A stretch of 64,000 nucleotides of DNA, from the NCBI GenBank assembly GCA_036172665.1, contig CM069872.1, positions 45,618,101 to 45,682,100 on the forward strand. The letters run 5' to 3'. Source of the DNA: Prosopocoilus inquinatus (Eukaryota > Arthropoda > Insecta > Coleoptera > Lucanidae). Below the pieces are notes generated by a model that searched no databases, was not told the DNA's origin, and worked only from the letters and a program-made list of their open reading frames with translations. Within the stretch, counting starts at the first letter, position 1. Every line of letters starts with the position of its first letter. Made by a program: the position numbers and the translations under genes. Positions 43,690 to 58,204 of this stretch are shown piece by piece.

Positions 43690-43870
43690 ATCATTACAAA
43701 CACGACACCTTATGTGAGAACTTTCAGTTTCTGGTACTTTCTTGTCAGATAAACTTAAAGTTGTTCCCATCTCTAACAATTAGTTTAGCTACATGAGCGG
43801 AAGTAGCCTCAGGGTTTGAAGGCATCGATCGAAAGCGAAATTGAGGGTTACTTCATCATGATAATGTCAA
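43690..43870 (+). repeat. diverged duplicated block B, copy 2
   Basis: This is the partner of 40285-40460. The stretch GATAAACTTAAAGTTGTT is identical, and GTTTGAAGGCATCGATCGAA has one difference in the other copy. Confidence 0.65.
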
Positions 43871-43911
43871 ATATTTCGGCATTAATAATTATCATATCAT
43901 CTCAATAGTAA

Positions 43912-44312
43912 TCAACAGGGAAAAATATTCGGGCCACTTGTTCTGAGAACGGTACGAAAATTTAGTATTCGGACTGCATCAGTCTTGCCTACAATAATTT
44001 CTGCGAAATGCGAACGCTTCCTCTCCCACTCAATAACAATTCGATGCATTGGAGGTATAGAAAGGTGGCAGGAGTAAATAGTACGTTCGGCGAAAAAAGC
44101 ATCCAACACTAAGTGGCCTGAATTCTTCTCCCTGGTAATCAATAGTATCAAGTTGTCAATATGCTCTTTGTGAACCTGCACTGTTTTCATCTGCAATTCA
44201 CGATATATCTTTCCTATCGCTCCAATTTGCCTTGCTCTGTCCTGAAAGTATCAGGGTCCCCTTCGTTCGTCACCTGGGTGCCCTTCTGAAGTAGATCCCA
44301 ATCGAATTTTCT
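43912..44312 (-). pseudogene. broken protein-coding relic of unknown origin
   Basis: The minus strand reads MPRKFDWDLLQKGTQVTNEG and on through GKLER, then a one-base shift restores a frame through IGKIYRELQMKTVQVHKEHI and NLILLITREKNSGHLVLDAF. After this the frame continues open to about 43912, with less coding character. The mix of normal protein composition and a frameshift suggests a decayed gene or retrocopy fragment, or a piece of a transposon ORF. I do not recognise the parent protein. Confidence 0.4.
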
Positions 44313-46089
44313 AGGCATTAATCTACACTCAGCAAAGCAACCTCATTATCAATTACATACAGCTGTCCCAAAATAGTATTCGTGATAATTTGACGTTGTT
44401 CCTTCCACAACCAGAAAAACAACTCACTTATTCAGGAGCGCATTTCCTGTTTCTTCTAGAATTAAAATAGGCGTGTAGGATACGTCATCACGGCTGAAAC
44501 GTTGTAAAGCGAGTTATAAATATAGCGCTTGTAAAATATTAGGAAAAGTGAGAGATAAAACCACGAAAGTTCTTTGAATTGAAGAAAAGTTTAAATTAAT
44601 ATTTATATGGAAAATTTTTGAAGAACAGAAGAACAAAAAGAAAAAATGATTTTTAATGTAGATGTACTTCTTGTATTACCCGAATTAACCGATTTTATAA
44701 ATGATCACTAAGAATGGATTTCCTAAGAACTGAACCTGATAAACTTAAGACATATCACCGGAAGTATCCAGCGATCTAAAAATAGACATAGAGTGAAAGT
44801 GGAAAATTTGCTAAATTAGAAAGGCAGTTGTCGGATGTTAAAGAGCTGCAAAAGAAATTTCGTTTTGTCGAAGAAGAAGAAGAAGCAATAAACGTATAAA
44901 CGTATTATTTGGATATACCTGGAGGTGTCTTTTCAAATCATCTGAGTGATGCTTGATCATTTAAATCAGATCCAAAAATTGGTTTAATAAACTTACTCTA
45001 GTCTGACGTGCAATAATAATGGGCATTGGAAGGAAGAATCCACTTTCTCCATCTTAAAGAACACGAAAATGGATAAATTACATATGTTTTGGGTTATATA
45101 TTTCAGTTCTAGCTTTTAACAACTGCTAGCAAGTATGGACGATAACAAAAGAGTTGTAAATCGTTAAAGTCTATGCAATTATCTTACAAGGAGATAAGGC
45201 ATGGACATGATTTGGCATTGTTCGTTGAAGATCTCATCCGCGAGCCTCTGGAAAATCCAACCATATTTCTGTGGTTCTAAGGCAAAAGCTGATACGTCTG
45301 TTTTTTAGATTTGAAGGTTTCAATGCTGTTAAGTCCATAATGACTTTGGGTATGTTGTGATAATGAATTTGGAGTGTGTTGTGGCAACACCAGATAATAC
45401 ACGTTTGTCCCAACTTTATTTCTGTTCCCTAACATTAGTTTCACAACTATTCATATGTTTCTGGTATGATTTGACTGTCTTCTAAAATTCGCCTCGAGTG
45501 ACACATCTGCTTTTACCTTGGAACCTTCTTCATATTTTTGCAGTATCTTTATTTGTGTAACTGAAATCAAGAGACATATCAATAGAAGCAAAAGTGGGGG
45601 CGAAATTTCAACAGTTTCTATACCACTGGGAATGCGCAAACGTCATCATATCTTTCTAACAAATATTATTTATGAATGGTTGAATTCTTTTTAATTTAAG
45701 TAACTAGTGATTTATTTCGATTTCTTTGTTTGTTGGATGAATTCAAATTTCATGATGACAGTAAAAGCCAATAAAAAAAATGCAATTTAATCAAAGTTAT
45801 TAGCAACAATGACGTCACCTCAGTTTGATTCACACTCCTGTACCTGTGAACATAAGGAGGATCCTCCTTATAATATTTTGTGTTGAACTCCAAAATAAAA
45901 ACGGTTTTCTTCTGATACACCAGTAAATCACTTACGGGAATTTCTTCCAGCATGTAGATCAATGCATGGTGTTACTTCATTTTCATTTCAAGAATTTCTG
46001 AAGTTCTGTAACTACATAAGATATGAAGATTTTCAAAACAGTTTTATGATTAATTTGAAGCACCATATATCATATTATGTACTTAAATT
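44313..46089. other. non-coding host DNA
   Basis: No supportable feature. A short GAA microsatellite run occurs near 44870-44885. Confidence 0.5.
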
Positions 46090-46262
46090 CAGATTTCGTT
46101 TATTTTTCGGTTTAATTTTCAAGCGGATTGTGAGAATGTTTGATTGCTTTTTTTGCCCGAAACTCGAAGAGCGTGTTTAGTTTGTCCCTAATGGATAAAG
46201 CTAGGGACCGAATCGGATTTTTCTGTGTTAAGTAAATTAAAATCGGGTTACCGTGAAATAGC
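46090..46262 (+). repeat. diverged duplicated block A, copy 2
   Basis: This is the partner of 43193-43365, in direct orientation and about 2.9 kb downstream. Confidence 0.65.
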
Positions 46263-49200
46263 TAGTATGAAAACTTTTTCAAAGGTAAATGCGGTATTTT
46301 CTCATAGTTTCAACGATGAAATAATGAACGTAAGAGGATATCGTGTTCAATTAGAATTCCAATCAATCTTCATCAGAAATTCTTCAAACCTACAAAATGA
46401 GTAAACCGCAGAAAATAATCTGCGCAACCAATTAACAAGCTTTAATTTAATAAAATCGGTGGTAAACGTAGTCCTGTTTTAAAACGTTTCCGCGACTGTA
46501 TCTGTTTTAACTTTCCCGCTAATTGCCTAATCAGATCAAAGCGAAAATACTCGCAAATAAAACGTTACTTTCTGGGATGCGCACAAAGCGAATTCGAGAT
46601 ATACGATGGGCAAGCCAATACTGGAACTGACGATAAAACAAAAAAAAAACTCATTTTTCACGTTCGCATTCCGAACGCCGATCTGTAGTTTTACGTCGGC
46701 TGAAAATAATCGCATTAAAGGATTCCGACGCTTACCGTACAGGTCAAACTCATACGACTTTTGATGATGATAAATTGTCTGCGATCAAGTTCCCCCCTGT
46801 GATTTTATTAGTCTGTTTTTTTTTACGGTTCGGGAGTAATTAATTCCACAAAAATGCAGGGAAATACATCACTTTTTTTTTGAAGTTGTGAGTTATTTAG
46901 AAAAGTATTGGCCATAAAGAATACAATACAGATTTGTAGTATGTGTTATACTTTTTCTTATCAGATAAAAAAATATCAGTAAAAACTTAATAGAAGAATA
47001 AGTATCAATGAATAGGGAGCCACACATACAGATACTTTCGGGCGCTCTTGGTTGGTGTTGTACTTGGTGCGCGTACCAAATCCGCTGCTAGACGAATACG
47101 CTATTGCTGATAAATTAGCAAACCAAATTAAAATACTTAGATGGCAGACTTGAACAAAAATTCTGCGCGCCAAGTATGTCACGAGCCAAGAGCGTCCGAA
47201 AGTATTTGCGTGTGTGACTTGCTAATCAGTTAACTGATGTGATAATCAGAACTTTTCAATTTTATAGGTGATAAGATAAAAATCAATCAAGAAAAAATGT
47301 ATTTAACGAGTAGAAAAGTATTATTTACGAATTATCGAGTTGAAATACTGTTAGTATCTCTTCGGCAAGACTTCTGTAGGTGGAAGCTTTACTGACTACG
47401 AAACGGAGCTAATCTAATTTCAATTTCCTGCACAAAGAATGCGTCTCGTTTCGCCGCTGTATAGGGGACGCAAAAGTAAATCAACATTTCTAAATACATT
47501 CAGCGAAGTTCGAATCAGTTTTTGAATCAGAAGACAATGACAGCATTTCGCAGGATTTATACGTACGTAATAAATTTAGGACACACTATTTTTTAAATAA
47601 ATCTTCCAGAATGTAAAATAGCGCGAAATTCTAAACTGATTGTCTTTCATGAAATAGCTTTAAAAATATTTTAAAAGTGCAGCTCTCTACGTGAGATTTT
47701 CGTTTGAATATTGAAATGTATAAACGTTTATCACGAGAACAATAAATTACGATAACAATGGTGCAGGAAAGAAACATTTCAGAACAAAATAGGACCAGCT
47801 CACGTTTAAGAGCAATCGATTTCAGCTAAATAATCGAAGGCGTTTTCACCTGAAACATACCAACAGGGCAGTAGTAGAAACCTGGGTGAGAATTTATTGC
47901 AGTCGAAAAAAGAAAATTCGTTTCCATAAAAGTATCGTCGCATTACACGCGAAATTACGTTTAACTCGAAACGATTAATTATAATAATTAATGGCACGAG
48001 AAATGTTGCGAAATAAACGGCGCGCTGAATCATTTCCAAAATTAAATCTCTAAAGACCGTGCGATGAAAGGTATACGTTATTGCGACGAATTTACAATTT
48101 CTAAATTATTTCGATTATTTCTCGGTAGTTTGTTAGATCTCGTTCAAATTACGTGCATGAATAAATTTTATTAATTTATAACAAAACCTACATATTCTGA
48201 TAAGATAAATTTATTGTATTTCTTACTTCTCGTAGTTAGTTTGGCAGTTTGGCACCCCTGCGAAGAACTGAAAAGTCATTATATATCTGAGTATTTAAAT
48301 TAATTCGATTGCGGGCGTTAAATTTATTTTGATTTAAGGTTGATATTTGCATACATATGTAGGTAATATAAATAGAACAAAAAGTTATGAGATTCTGGGA
48401 ATTCAGTCACGCAGAAATGAAAATGTTGAAAACGAAATAAATAAACGAATCACAAATGCCTCCAAAATGTTTTACGCCTCACTGGAAATTTTCATTATGA
48501 TGGATGTGAAGAACGGTCAAAGAAATCAAGCGTAAAGACAGAATAAGAAATAATACGTTAATAAAAGAATCAGTCCTAGAATCAATAATTTAAAGAACTA
48601 AAAACGAAAAACTGATACGATTAGTTTTTTTTTCGTGAAGTTCTTGTTCGTTGATAATTGCGGAAATGATATGAGAAAGAAAATACTTTAAAACAAGCGG
48701 AGAATGTAACTTTATTTGCCTTTTTCTTGACGTTTCGCAAATGAGATTTTTTACTTTCTTTTCAGCAACAATCTCTTCACAAAATAATTTTAAAAATGGC
48801 GACATTATTTACATTTGATAAAGTAAACAATCTAATTTACGCCAAGATAAAGGTAAGTAAAGATTATATTTTCCACTCCTTCTAAAGCCTTCTCTTTTTC
48901 ATATCATCTCTGATATGGTCAGGTTATCTTGTCACAATGAAGAAAGAGGGTGACAAACAAGAGACTTCTGCTGAGCAAAATTAAAGAAAGATAAAGTGAA
49001 AGAAAGACCGAGGAAGATATGGAACGTGAGAAACATTTTAAAGTAAAAAAAAAACTATGAGACTATAAAGACTATGAGCATTGCAAGGAAGAGTGTGTAC
49101 AATTGTTGCACGCTTCAGAAAATTAGTTAGAAACAGTTTTACACCTTATACCTTCCGATAGAAATGGTTCACCAGCCAAAAATTTCACGAACATTTTATT

Positions 49201-50710
49201 GTGAATTGTTTAAAGTTGAAATATTAAAGAACGATGTAAAAAGAACCTGAATATTAAATGAAACAAAAATTTATATTATAAAGCTTGATGATTGGTATTT
49301 TTTTTTATTTCTAGGCTCATACTATCGTAGCCTCTTTTCTTTTACCTCTATCAGAATTTTCTTCACATACAAGGAAGAAAAAATAACATGGTTTCTAAGG
49401 CTACACTGAATGTCGCTTTCAGTGCTTTCAGCATCTCTGGACACAACAACGTCTGAAATCCGCTTCTCTGCACCTGCACTTCTCCTTGCTTGTAATATTG
49501 TCTCCATATAGAATAATCCTTTGCGAGTTTGCGAGCGTTTGTACCTCTAGGTGATCCTTCTTGTAAGGTGTAGCTATATGTTGATTTTTCTTACCTTACT
49601 AATTGATGAAGTAGACCAAAACGACGAACAAAAACATGAAGTCGATGGCGTCGAGTTTTCCGATTGCAATTAAAACAGTATGCTTTGCAACGAGTTAACA
49701 TATGGGGATTTTCGCACTTTTTTGGTATGTCCGTACTAGAATAGACATGTCAAATCAAAGAGCTCGAAAGTATGCGTTTCTTGTCCTATTACGAGGTGAT
49801 GTAAACTTTGAATGCGAGCAGTGAGGCATCTTCTACAAGTTTTTGTGTAATGTCTTTACCAAAACCTTTTTACTAACTATTTTCCTCAACAACTTTCGTA
49901 TGATCATTGTTTTGTTCCTATGAGGTCAGAATGTGATTGGTTACGCAAGAAATTTATAGAGATAAGACATTCGCTATTCGAATTTTAGAACCAAGAAAAC
50001 AAGTATTGAGAATAGAGTTTATATACTTGAGTATAATCATATTGAATGAAACCATTTATGTACAGGAAAAGAAAATGTGTAGTTTCCCAATGAGAAAAGG
50101 AAAAGGTGACTTCCGATTGTGAAATTACTCCATTTCTGAATGCCTGCTTTACACGATGATAATTTTTGTGTAAACTCTCCCTGTAAGTATCAATTTGTCT
50201 AAAATTAAATTACGTTATGCAGAGGGTTAAATAAATAACAAACGCTAAAGTAAAACCAGTAACAGAAGCGATGCCACAAATTACGAGGAAAATGTTTAGA
50301 AAATTTTGTTTAATAAAATAGAATTAATTATTAAAAAAAATATATCTCAAAATTATGTCAACGTCCGTCGTAAAGTGGTACTATTAAATTAAAAGCTCAA
50401 GTAGCGACGTCCTGCTGACAAAACTCCAAATAGGACTGAAACAGCTGTACGGAAGATGCTCGAGGTATCCACTGCAATCAAAAACCATTTGCAAAAAAAT
50501 TATTAAATTTATGATTGATAGGTACTTGCTTTACAGGGTGGGCCTTACTCACCGCGAATTTGTATTCACTTTCTGGTACCGTAGAATAGGATCGATATTT
50601 TTTCAGCAAAAGTTATTAAATGATTAAAATTAGGAGATCAACGAAAATAATGATCAAAGTATAACCATCAATAGATAAGTATACGTATAAGTTAACTACA
50701 CTTACGGTGA
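46263..50710. other. non-coding host DNA
   Basis: No recognisable gene, RNA or repeat. Short inverted ACTTTCGG...GCGC pieces near 47030-47210 (CATACAGATACTTTCGGGCG and its partner CGTCCGAAAGTATTTGCGTG) suggest a further ~190-bp foldback element at about 47022-47215, but the arms are short. Confidence 0.45.
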
Positions 50711-50881
50711 GTTTGACAAACAATTTGCTAATTGCGATTAATTTAATTCTCTGATTAAGGAATGTTATTGGACGAAGTTAACAATATATTGGAATCAACC
50801 AATTATATTGTTTCACCCAACCAATCGCAGGATTTAATCACACTGTTAAATTAATCAGTGATTAAATAATTTTTGTAAAAC
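50711..50881. mobile_element. 171-bp diverged foldback element
   Basis: GTTTGACAAACAATTTGCTA at the left and the complement of the right end (GTTTTACAAAAATTATTTAA) align through most of an 80-bp arm, with many differences. It is an old MITE-like element. Confidence 0.55.
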
Positions 50882-51381
50882 TTGGGGCTAGGGTCCCTAG
50901 ATGTAATTGACGTTTACCTTGTTTGGGAAGGTTTGAAACAAATTGTCATTTCTGTTGGTAATTTCAGATTTTATGTTACCTGATATAATTTATTTTAAAT
51001 GACAAATTTGATATGATAGAGGCACCTTTGAAGCATCACAATTGCATGCAGAGTTAAAGAAAAAATAAAAGACAAAGTTTTAGAAACAAAATGTTAAATT
51101 TCAAGAGCTCTTGATGACCCAAAATTAAAATTAGATAACGCACTTGCGCAGTCTACGCAACGCGGTATTGTTAACGGGAGGAGGGAGAGTGTACCGTATT
51201 CCTACTATGTTCTTAGTATAAACAGAGTATAGATTAGAACAAAATAAAACATAGGTTTCCTGTATCACAAACGACACTGAGGTTGAAAAACCTGACAGAT
51301 TGTTGCCGAACTCTAACAAGTAAGATAAATGTCAATTAAATTTAGGAACCCTAACTACACTGAGTTCCAGTTTTATAAACA

Positions 51382-51493
51382 TATACTCTAAAAACAGATT
51401 ATTACCACATAACCAAATATTATTACATGCAATAACTTATTAGTTGCCGTAATAAAATTTGATTACATGGAAATAATCTGTTTTTAGAGTGTA
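51382..51493. mobile_element. 112-bp MITE with ACTCTAAAAACAGATTATT ends
   Basis: The ends TATACTCTAAAAACAGATTA and its complement match over 22 bp with one mismatch, and the termini adjoin TA, as expected for TA-targeting DNA elements. There is no coding sequence. Confidence 0.75.
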
Positions 51494-54400
51494 GAATAAG
51501 TAATTAACGATTCTTAGGCTACGTTTAACTTGAAGCTTTACTTAGAATGTGAGACACAATATTCCATGCGTCATAAAATGTGTTACATTTAACTTAGGCT
51601 TAAATTTAATCCTGGTTTAAAATTTTTAAGCAACGCAGCCTTAATATTCTTCCATATCTACGGCTAAATTTTTTCGATTTAGATGTGGATGAACAAGGAT
51701 CCATCCCGACATTGTAAAAATCGGGTATCAATAGCGGGTATCCCTTAAGTATGATTAATTATTTTGTTTTGTTTTTTAATTATTTTAAGTTATTTGTACC
51801 TTGTAAGTAATTTTAATTGCATCGCTTTATTACTGCAGCATGTCCGACACCAAGGCCTCAAGACTCAAAACTAAATTTCGAATAGAAAATAATTCGAATA
51901 TAAAATTTCAAACAAAACTACCGTATCATACACGAAAAATAATTTGCTGATCTTTTTTGCAATCTCCGTAAGATAGTTAATTTTGGTATTCCTAAAATGA
52001 AACCTAAAAATTGTTAATTGCAAATTTTACAAGAATTATTTTCTCAGCACACGATGGTCATATCGCTTTCTTCCGAGGTTTTAACACGATTGGTTTTAAA
52101 ACTGACTTACAAACGGCAATCTATCACTGACAATTTTTTACCCTAATTACTTGAACTACGTTATAAATAACCTCAAAAATACAGCTGCTCGCGTAATTTC
52201 CGGATCGATGTCACAATCTCACTTTGTGACTTAAGTAATTATATTTTACTCGTCTTTTATCGGAAACAATTGCAATCATCCTGTATATCACAATAGTAAA
52301 GTCGTGAATTTTACGGTCTAGCCGTCTAACCTGTGCTTAAAAAACTGCTGGACGTTCCTTAATACATGGTGACTTTGTTAATGTAATTAATGTGTTTTCA
52401 CATTATTAAGTTTATGAATGTCCGCAAAAATAAATGTATGTATGCCACCCCTTATATTTGTTCACCTGAGGTGAAGGCCTCGCTCGCCTCACCCTCGTCT
52501 GGTCCTAGCTTATATTAGAACTTAGAAATTTAATTCAATAATGTTTATAAATTCCATACATGAACGCACTGGCTATTATGATTATGCTAAACAGCTATTA
52601 ATAACCCCGTTATCGGTGTACGAAAAAAATTATTTCACAGTTCACTTCAGCAACAATTAATTATTGATTGCTTCCGACAGATTTTGGCTATCACGAACAA
52701 CAAGTCATAATTTCGGTCAACTAAACAACTTCGGTTTACTAAAATTTCACCCCCGATTTAATTAGAACACCGGACAATGAACGCGGGCATTTCCATTAAA
52801 GTAATATCCGGAATTCAAACCGGTTAAAAACTAATTTCGGCGTATTTATTTTGTTCTGTGCAATATGTTTTGTATAATAACACGAATGCTTTGTTTAAAA
52901 TTTTGCAGTGTTGTTTACAATACCTTAATTGTGGTACAAGCTTTGCTGTTGTGTTAATTTTTATGTTGGCATTTGTGTTGGGGATGCGCTGGCATTTATT
53001 ATAGGTTAAATATAAATTACTTGTGTTAAACTGAAAAGGCTAATTGTGCCATGAAATTTTACAGGATTCGTTTATGTACGTTCGAAAATTGAATTGTGCG
53101 GAACATAATTTAAATCTACAGTTTATGACTCTGTTTCATGAATTAATCAAAGCAGTTTATTTTATTGTAATGAAATAAAAGGGATGGAAAAATTCTGTGT
53201 TAAAATTTTCGTGCTTGAAAGGTGTCTGGCACATTTCTGTGAAAATACATAAATAGAAAACGAATTTTGCAACCCGTATCGCAGTCCAATTTTGGAAGAA
53301 TAAGAAAATATTTCAGAGTCCCTGTTTATTTGTTCATTACAGAAAAATTAAATTAAAAAATGTGATTTTAAAACTAATTATTTTCTTTTTGTATTTATTA
53401 AATTAAAAAGGAAATACCCGTACATACTCTTCCCAAATAATTTAGAAACTAAGTAGACTCACCAGGACTAACTTGTTTAAGAATCTCATCTCACGTTCTA
53501 CGCTTCTTTTTCTTAGTTTAGCGTCGCTGTCATGTTATTAGATCAAATTATAGTATTTTTGACGCGAAAGGAAAGAGCGACACGGAGAAGATGCTTTTTT
53601 CGCTATTACAGCTACAAGCTTTTCCTTTTTACATCGTACGTTCTTCGCGTCGTTTATTACGAAACCCGATGTCTTCTGTTGGTGCTTCAACAAATTAAAT
53701 TACAAGCTAACAAGTTAAATTACTGCACAAAGGGGAGAAGGCGGTAGATAAAATAAATTTCGACGCAATTAATAATTTCGTCGTTCTCAAGGCAAGCAGT
53801 GTGTACGTCGTGCCTTCCTTTCGTAAACGTATGTATGGGGGAGGCGTCAGTTTTGTTTGCTTGGTGAGTTTTCTTCTTGATATCGCTTTTAGGTAAATTA
53901 GCAGAAACTTAATTAAACTTATTCGGAGAAATGAAATGGACTTCTCTTGAGTAGGTAATTGTTCGGCTTGTTTACACATCTTCAGAACTATACGTAAACT
54001 TTGAACTTCGGTAAGCACCAGATAGAGCTCACAGAAATCAGCCTAAATTTAGGAATTGCTTTGTTAAATTAAAATTTGTTGTATTTCACAAACAATATTA
54101 TTCACACCAAAACGGAACATAGGTAATTTGATGTGCCTTATAAAAATTAGAAACTTAAAAGGCATGAAAACTTTCCTGAAAGAAATTTGAGATTATGTAA
54201 TTATTAATGTTAGCTTATTTATCAATAATCAAGCTATTGATAATTCCCATACGTGATTCATCGGTAATTCTAGATGATGACGCATATAATCAAGTGCACC
54301 GCGGCGAGCTTTCGGTCAAAAACGGTAAAGCACGCCTCGAATCCTGAAAGCTCTTGTAATACTCCGGTTTCCACTGTCTAAAAATACTCTGGCACTCAGA

Positions 54401-57400
54401 AACTGTCATCCGACTGATATCCGTGAGGCATAAATTGTCAGATGTATCATATTTTAATAATGTTACAGTTATAATTATTAACAGTTTAAACAGCGAAATC
54501 CTACTATCGCTTTTTGACCTAACACTGCATTAGGATTGACAAATTGAAGCCAGTTTGCTACATAATACATAATAAGTTATCACATGCAAGGCGGCCATGT
54601 TTGTTGTCAAAGTATAACGAAGGTTTTAAAAAATGCAAATCGTTTTTCATTGCAATGAATCTCTGTAGAGGATTTTTGTTATAATTATTATTCTAAGAGG
54701 TACTATTTAAATCTTCAAGCGTATATTGAGACCCACAAAAACGAGAAATCTTCCACTGAATTGCTTGCGAATTCAGCGATTCATACGAATTTGACTGAAG
54801 CCAAAAGTAAGGTTAATTGTTCCTAAAGTCTAGTTCACACTTTTGACATCGGCCCTTTTAGCACCAAATCACAAATTTATTAGATAATTATTCAACAAAA
54901 CTTGCATCCCAGTTAATGGTATTTGAAGTGCAAAACTCAGAAGAAACGATGGAAAGCATCTAAAAGCTGCTTTGGAATAACATGTATGAATTTAGATGTA
55001 AAGTGATATCTAACAAGTTAATCGTGACGTCATTTGGAAACTTTCATTCCCTTTCCCTGATAAACCGAATAAACATTAAAGTCTCTTTAATATACATTTT
55101 TCTTCTATTCTGGAGGACTATTTATGTCATTTAAAGAAACAAATAGTATTGTCTAAATTATTTCTAATCTTCGTTTTCCTTGGAAATCATACAATACATT
55201 ATTTTTTCAATAATACGCTGCAATCTGTTAAGAATAAACAAAAAATATGAGCAGAAATATCCTCTTCCAAAATATATTTGTCAAATCGATTCTGTTTATT
55301 TACTCTCCCGACCGTTAATGACTATCTCTTCGGATTAATAACTCAATAACTCGTCATTCCAAAAATTTCGTGCGAAGCCGAAAACATCATAAACTTGATT
55401 AAAATTGACCAATAAACGCGTCCTGGCCGCGTAAATTTCATGAAACTTTTTAAGATAAAAGTTTGTTTATAGTCGCTCCGCTGATTTATAACTCTTCACG
55501 CGTGCGAATTATCTGCCTGCTTTTATTTTTCTTTCTTCGCACTGTTTTTAAATCTGCACTATATAAATCGCATAAATGACTCAGATATGGATTTGTGTGG
55601 TACGTTTTAATGTCATAGCCTGAAACCAGCGCACATAAAACAGACATTATTTTGAAATGAAAATGTTTTTAACTCTTATTGTTTACAAACACACAAATAT
55701 TAAACTTGCTTTATTATTTGAAAAACAGAATACAGAATGAATACAGAGACACCATTAAAATGCTTGCTTAAGGTAACTATATTTTAATGTATTATACTGT
55801 GAATTTTTATTACCAAGAAAATGTATTGACAGATTGGGGACAGATTTTAATTAATTTTCATCTTACATTAATATATAAAATACGTGTAATAACGGTCCAT
55901 GAATGGATCCTTGCAGCGCACCTTTGCTATCAATTTCTAGGTAATTTCTACAATATTACAAACTGCGTTTTTACGGAGGTGGAGGATGCTTGACAGACAT
56001 TATATACCTAAGTTATAATAACGTAATAGACAACTCAGAAAATGTATAGTGAGTCAAGTAAGAATTGATAGTATGTATAAGTTAAGGTAAAACCATCGGA
56101 TTCGTCACATTAATTATCACTTGAAGCAAATTGAAGCAAAATTATATCATGCAATTTTTGTTGCATGTTACACCTTGATTTGTAACATTCTAAAGTTTTT
56201 TAAGGGCGTAATTAAAATATATTTGAAAAGAAAGAAGAAAAAGACTTCACTAAATGTATTCACTACACGGGGTAAATGTTTCTCTCACTTATACCGAAGA
56301 ACTTCTTTGGATTTTTGTCGAGAAGAAGAGTATTAAGTAACACGGTTTCATCCGAAAAAATTTGGAAAAAGTTGCACAGTGGCTTTCAAGTTAGTCTATG
56401 AAAACATTTTTTTTATATGTAGAAATTATGTATTTTCAGTTATTTAGGAGTCCATTAAGTATTTTTTTTATGAAAGTTTAACTAATTATTCTAAATTAAT
56501 TGAATAATTTAAATCTTATAATCGAATAAATGACTTTTGTGGCCTTAAAGAAATTATTTTCTTTTCTGCTTTTTTTTTGAAGATTTAATAAAATAAATCT
56601 CACCTCAGAAAAAGTCCATTTTTTATATAAAATGAAATCTGGCAAAGACTGAGATCACACTTGAAGCTGTAGTCCTAAAAATTTTGGATTTATTAACCAC
56701 AATTAATCACTAAACTTTGCAGATACGTACTTCAGAAAATAATAATAATAAATCTCTTTTTATTATTCGTTTATGAGTCACAGAATCTTAAGGGATACAA
56801 CAAATGATATAAATACATTTTCTAAACGTAATCAAGGCGCGCTGCTGTAGCTCTGGATCAACTCTTTGTGGATTATAATGCAGTCAAGTAAATGTAAATT
56901 ATTTTATTAAGCAACACCAGGTTAACATATGCCAGGGAAACTGATGTTTTAAAATATGTAAGTCATGACCAAACAGATAAAATATACTTCGACCTTGGCA
57001 GTACTTTTTATTGAAATCTGACGGAAAAGTCTCTTAAGATGGCTTTTTTATGAATCGTAAGCGGAGTGAATTTTAATTATTTTTTTATGGGCACTAGGTT
57101 TCTGAAATTATAACTTCAGATAATTATATTTTTATGTTTAACAGAGCAATATTGAGAAGGGTGTTCGTTGCGAGTTTATCTTAAGAGTAAGTTACAAAAC
57201 GGTATAGCTTCCCAGTTTAATTTGGTTTTTGTGGCAGGACACTAGTGATTATTGTAAAAACTGGAAGACTGTTATAAATTCTTTCATATTCATAAGTCAT
57301 AATTACTCTCATAGTGGCAAGCACTATCGGGACACGTGCCGATTAAGTAGTTAACTTTAATAAATGGTCCTAGTTTAAAATGGGACTCCTATACTGGGTA

Positions 57401-58031
57401 TCTCATAACGTACAGGGGGATTGAAAGAGCAGCTGCAGGAGATCAAAATAAAGTTTTTTTTTCTTAATGTGCTTTTGAACCCAATTACAGGAAAGTTACA
57501 GCAGTTTCAGTTCCTTAATTTCTTCTTTAATATCTCCTTAATTAATAAAACTAATAAGTTTTATTGCAATAGCACACACTACAATTTTCCTTATCATTAA
57601 AATATATAACTAAAGTTAGTTTCCGTACTTAAATGGACAATATTAATTTCGAAGTAAATTTGACTAATAATTTAACTATAAGTTGCACAAAAAAAAACTT
57701 CATTTTAGTTTACTCATAGTAACTCACTCCCTACTTTTGAATTTGGTATAAATTAATGTCATTATGTAAATATATAATAATATACAGGCTGGTCCAGATA
57801 GGGCGAGCCAAACTTCTACTGGTAATTAACCTCGTCAAAACGAGTACCAAAGTCTAACACAATTTTTGTATCCAATCTTTACGAAGAAACTGAAGATTGT
57901 AAAAGGTTGAGAGCCGCTGAGTGCTAAAGAAGTCGTATAGAAATTAAATTACTTTTCAAATTTCCACAACAATACTCGTTTCTAACTACCTATATCTGCA
58001 CATGATTTAATCCTATTCAGTACCAGTTTAA
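51494..58031. other. non-coding host DNA
   Basis: No gene or RNA is recognised. Single end-like sequences of small DNA elements occur near 57403 (TACAGGGGGATTGAAAGAGC) and near 57784 (TACAGGCTGGTCCAGATAGG) without a clear partner. Confidence 0.5.
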
Positions 58032-58204
58032 TGGTGCTATTCAGAAAATAAATTTCAGTAACTTTAACTCTTTAACGCTTTAAACTTTAAAATTAAAAAT
58101 TAAATAATCGTCCAGAATCGCATTTTCAGCTTAACGTTTTATATTTTAAAGTTTAAAGTATTAAAGAGTTACAATTACTTAAATTTGCTTTCTGAGTAGC
58201 ACCT
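58032..58204. mobile_element. 173-bp MITE with ~62-bp inverted arms
   Basis: TGGTGCTATTCAGAAAATAA at the left corresponds to the complement of TTTGCTTTCTGAGTAGCACC at the right. Pairing continues to ACTTTAAAAT / ATTTTAAAGT near the centre. Confidence 0.75.
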
